Source: Streptomyces goshikiensis
GTDB taxonomy: Bacteria > Actinomycetota > Actinomycetes > Streptomycetales > Streptomycetaceae
NCBI RefSeq assembly: GCF_014650555.1
Contig: NZ_BMVE01000006.1
Location: forward strand, 372,001-436,000
Direction: 5' to 3'
Length of the DNA stretch: 64,000 nt
Of the stretch, positions 63,762 to 64,000 are shown one piece after another. The notes below the pieces were generated by a model. The model made no database searches and had not been told where the DNA came from. It worked only from the letters and a program-made list of their open reading frames with translations. The position numbers were made by a program, and so were the translations under genes. Numbering within the stretch: position 1 is the first letter of the stretch; every line of letters begins with the position of its first letter.

Positions 63762-64000
63762 CGAGATGCGGCGGTGCGGGTCAGGGGCGGGATGCTGGGC
63801 GGGGCGGGGGTGGTGGCCCTGCTGTGGGCGGCGCAGGTGCGGCCCTCCGCCCGGCTCGACGCGCTCTTCGCCACCGCCGCCCACCTGACAGGGCTGCTCG
63901 CCGGGTACGGGGTGCTGGTGCTGCTGTTCCTGATGGCCCGGGTGCCCGCCGTCGAGCACGGGGTCGGCGCCGACCGGCTCGCCCGCTGGCACGCGCTCGG
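63759..64000 (+). CDS. Ferric reductase-like membrane oxidoreductase, N-terminal part
   Basis: The first 80 residues only; the gene runs off the window. A basic N-terminus (MRDAAVRVRGG) leads into a hydrophobic helix (MLGGAGVVALLWAAQV), a loop, and a second helix (HLTGLLAGYGVLVLLFLMARVPAVEHGVGADRLARWH). The string LMARVPAVE followed by DRLARWH is typical of actinobacterial proteins with a ferric-reductase-like heme domain and a C-terminal FAD/NAD ferredoxin reductase. It is divergent from nirB, which may mean shared control. Confidence 0.75.
   Translation, partial: MRDAAVRVRGGMLGGAGVVALLWAAQVRPSARLDALFATAAHLTGLLAGYGVLVLLFLMARVPAVEHGVGADRLARWHAL

Overview
The window is very GC-rich chromosomal DNA whose third codon positions are almost always G or C, with frequent GTG starts and gene families typical of Streptomyces or a very close relative. 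Support comes from a CIRCE site of actinobacterial type before hrcA, mycothiol-type enzyme families, and the block leuS-comEA-comEC-holA-rpsT-lepA-hemW-hrcA-dnaJ-rsmE-phoH-ybeY-era-recO-uppS-zur-znu-glyS-dusB-ppdK. All calls rest on reading the sequence and translated frames; no database search was run.

Layout. 1-7.8 kb: end of leuS, a coiled-coil membrane protein, a DegV protein, the DNA-uptake pair comEA/comEC and a YceI protein. 7.8-14 kb: a small acidic protein, holA, rpsT (minus), a repeat-rich intergenic stretch, lepA and a long-chain acyl-CoA ligase. 14-22.6 kb: hemW, DUF3097 and an MBL hydrolase (both minus), hrcA-dnaJ behind a CIRCE operator, a nitronate monooxygenase, rsmE, HIT and rnz. 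22.7-27.6 kb: PfkB kinase, then phoH-ybeY-CNNM/CorC-MmcQ and a cytidine-deaminase-like protein that has lost its catalytic residues. 27.7-34.2 kb: accessory genes inserted before era: a DinB/maleylpyruvate isomerase-like protein, an MFS exporter with a divergent GlxA/AraC regulator, and a secreted pair resembling Firmicutes WxL and WxLIP (DUF916) surface proteins. The DUF916 frame runs without a stop into era. 34.2-39.5 kb: a His-rich methyltransferase, a GNAT protein, a protealysin-type M4 protease with an emfourin-type inhibitor, and leuA behind a leucine-rich leader peptide. 39.7-44.2 kb: TerB-like protein, NCS2 permease, recO, uppS. 44.3-47.5 kb: zinc uptake operon znuACB and zur with a Zur box in the promoter. 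47.6-58.5 kb: glyS, a VC0807 membrane protein, an aldo/keto reductase-TetR operon with its operator, a DoxX/MarR divergent pair, an MFS drug exporter, dusB and ppdK. 58.9-64 kb: a winged-helix regulator, a VOC protein, nirBD with a GlnR-like box, and the start of a ferric-reductase-like membrane protein.

Themes. About twenty genes have a TANNNT-like -10 hexamer placed 6-7 nt before the start codon, which implies leaderless mRNA and resolves several start codons. Many genes end in long, often perfect, GC-rich hairpins. The most unusual items are the WxL-like pair joined in frame to era, a comEC with no stop codon where the family normally ends, the dead deaminase at the usual cdd position, and several palindromic operators that sit exactly on promoters.
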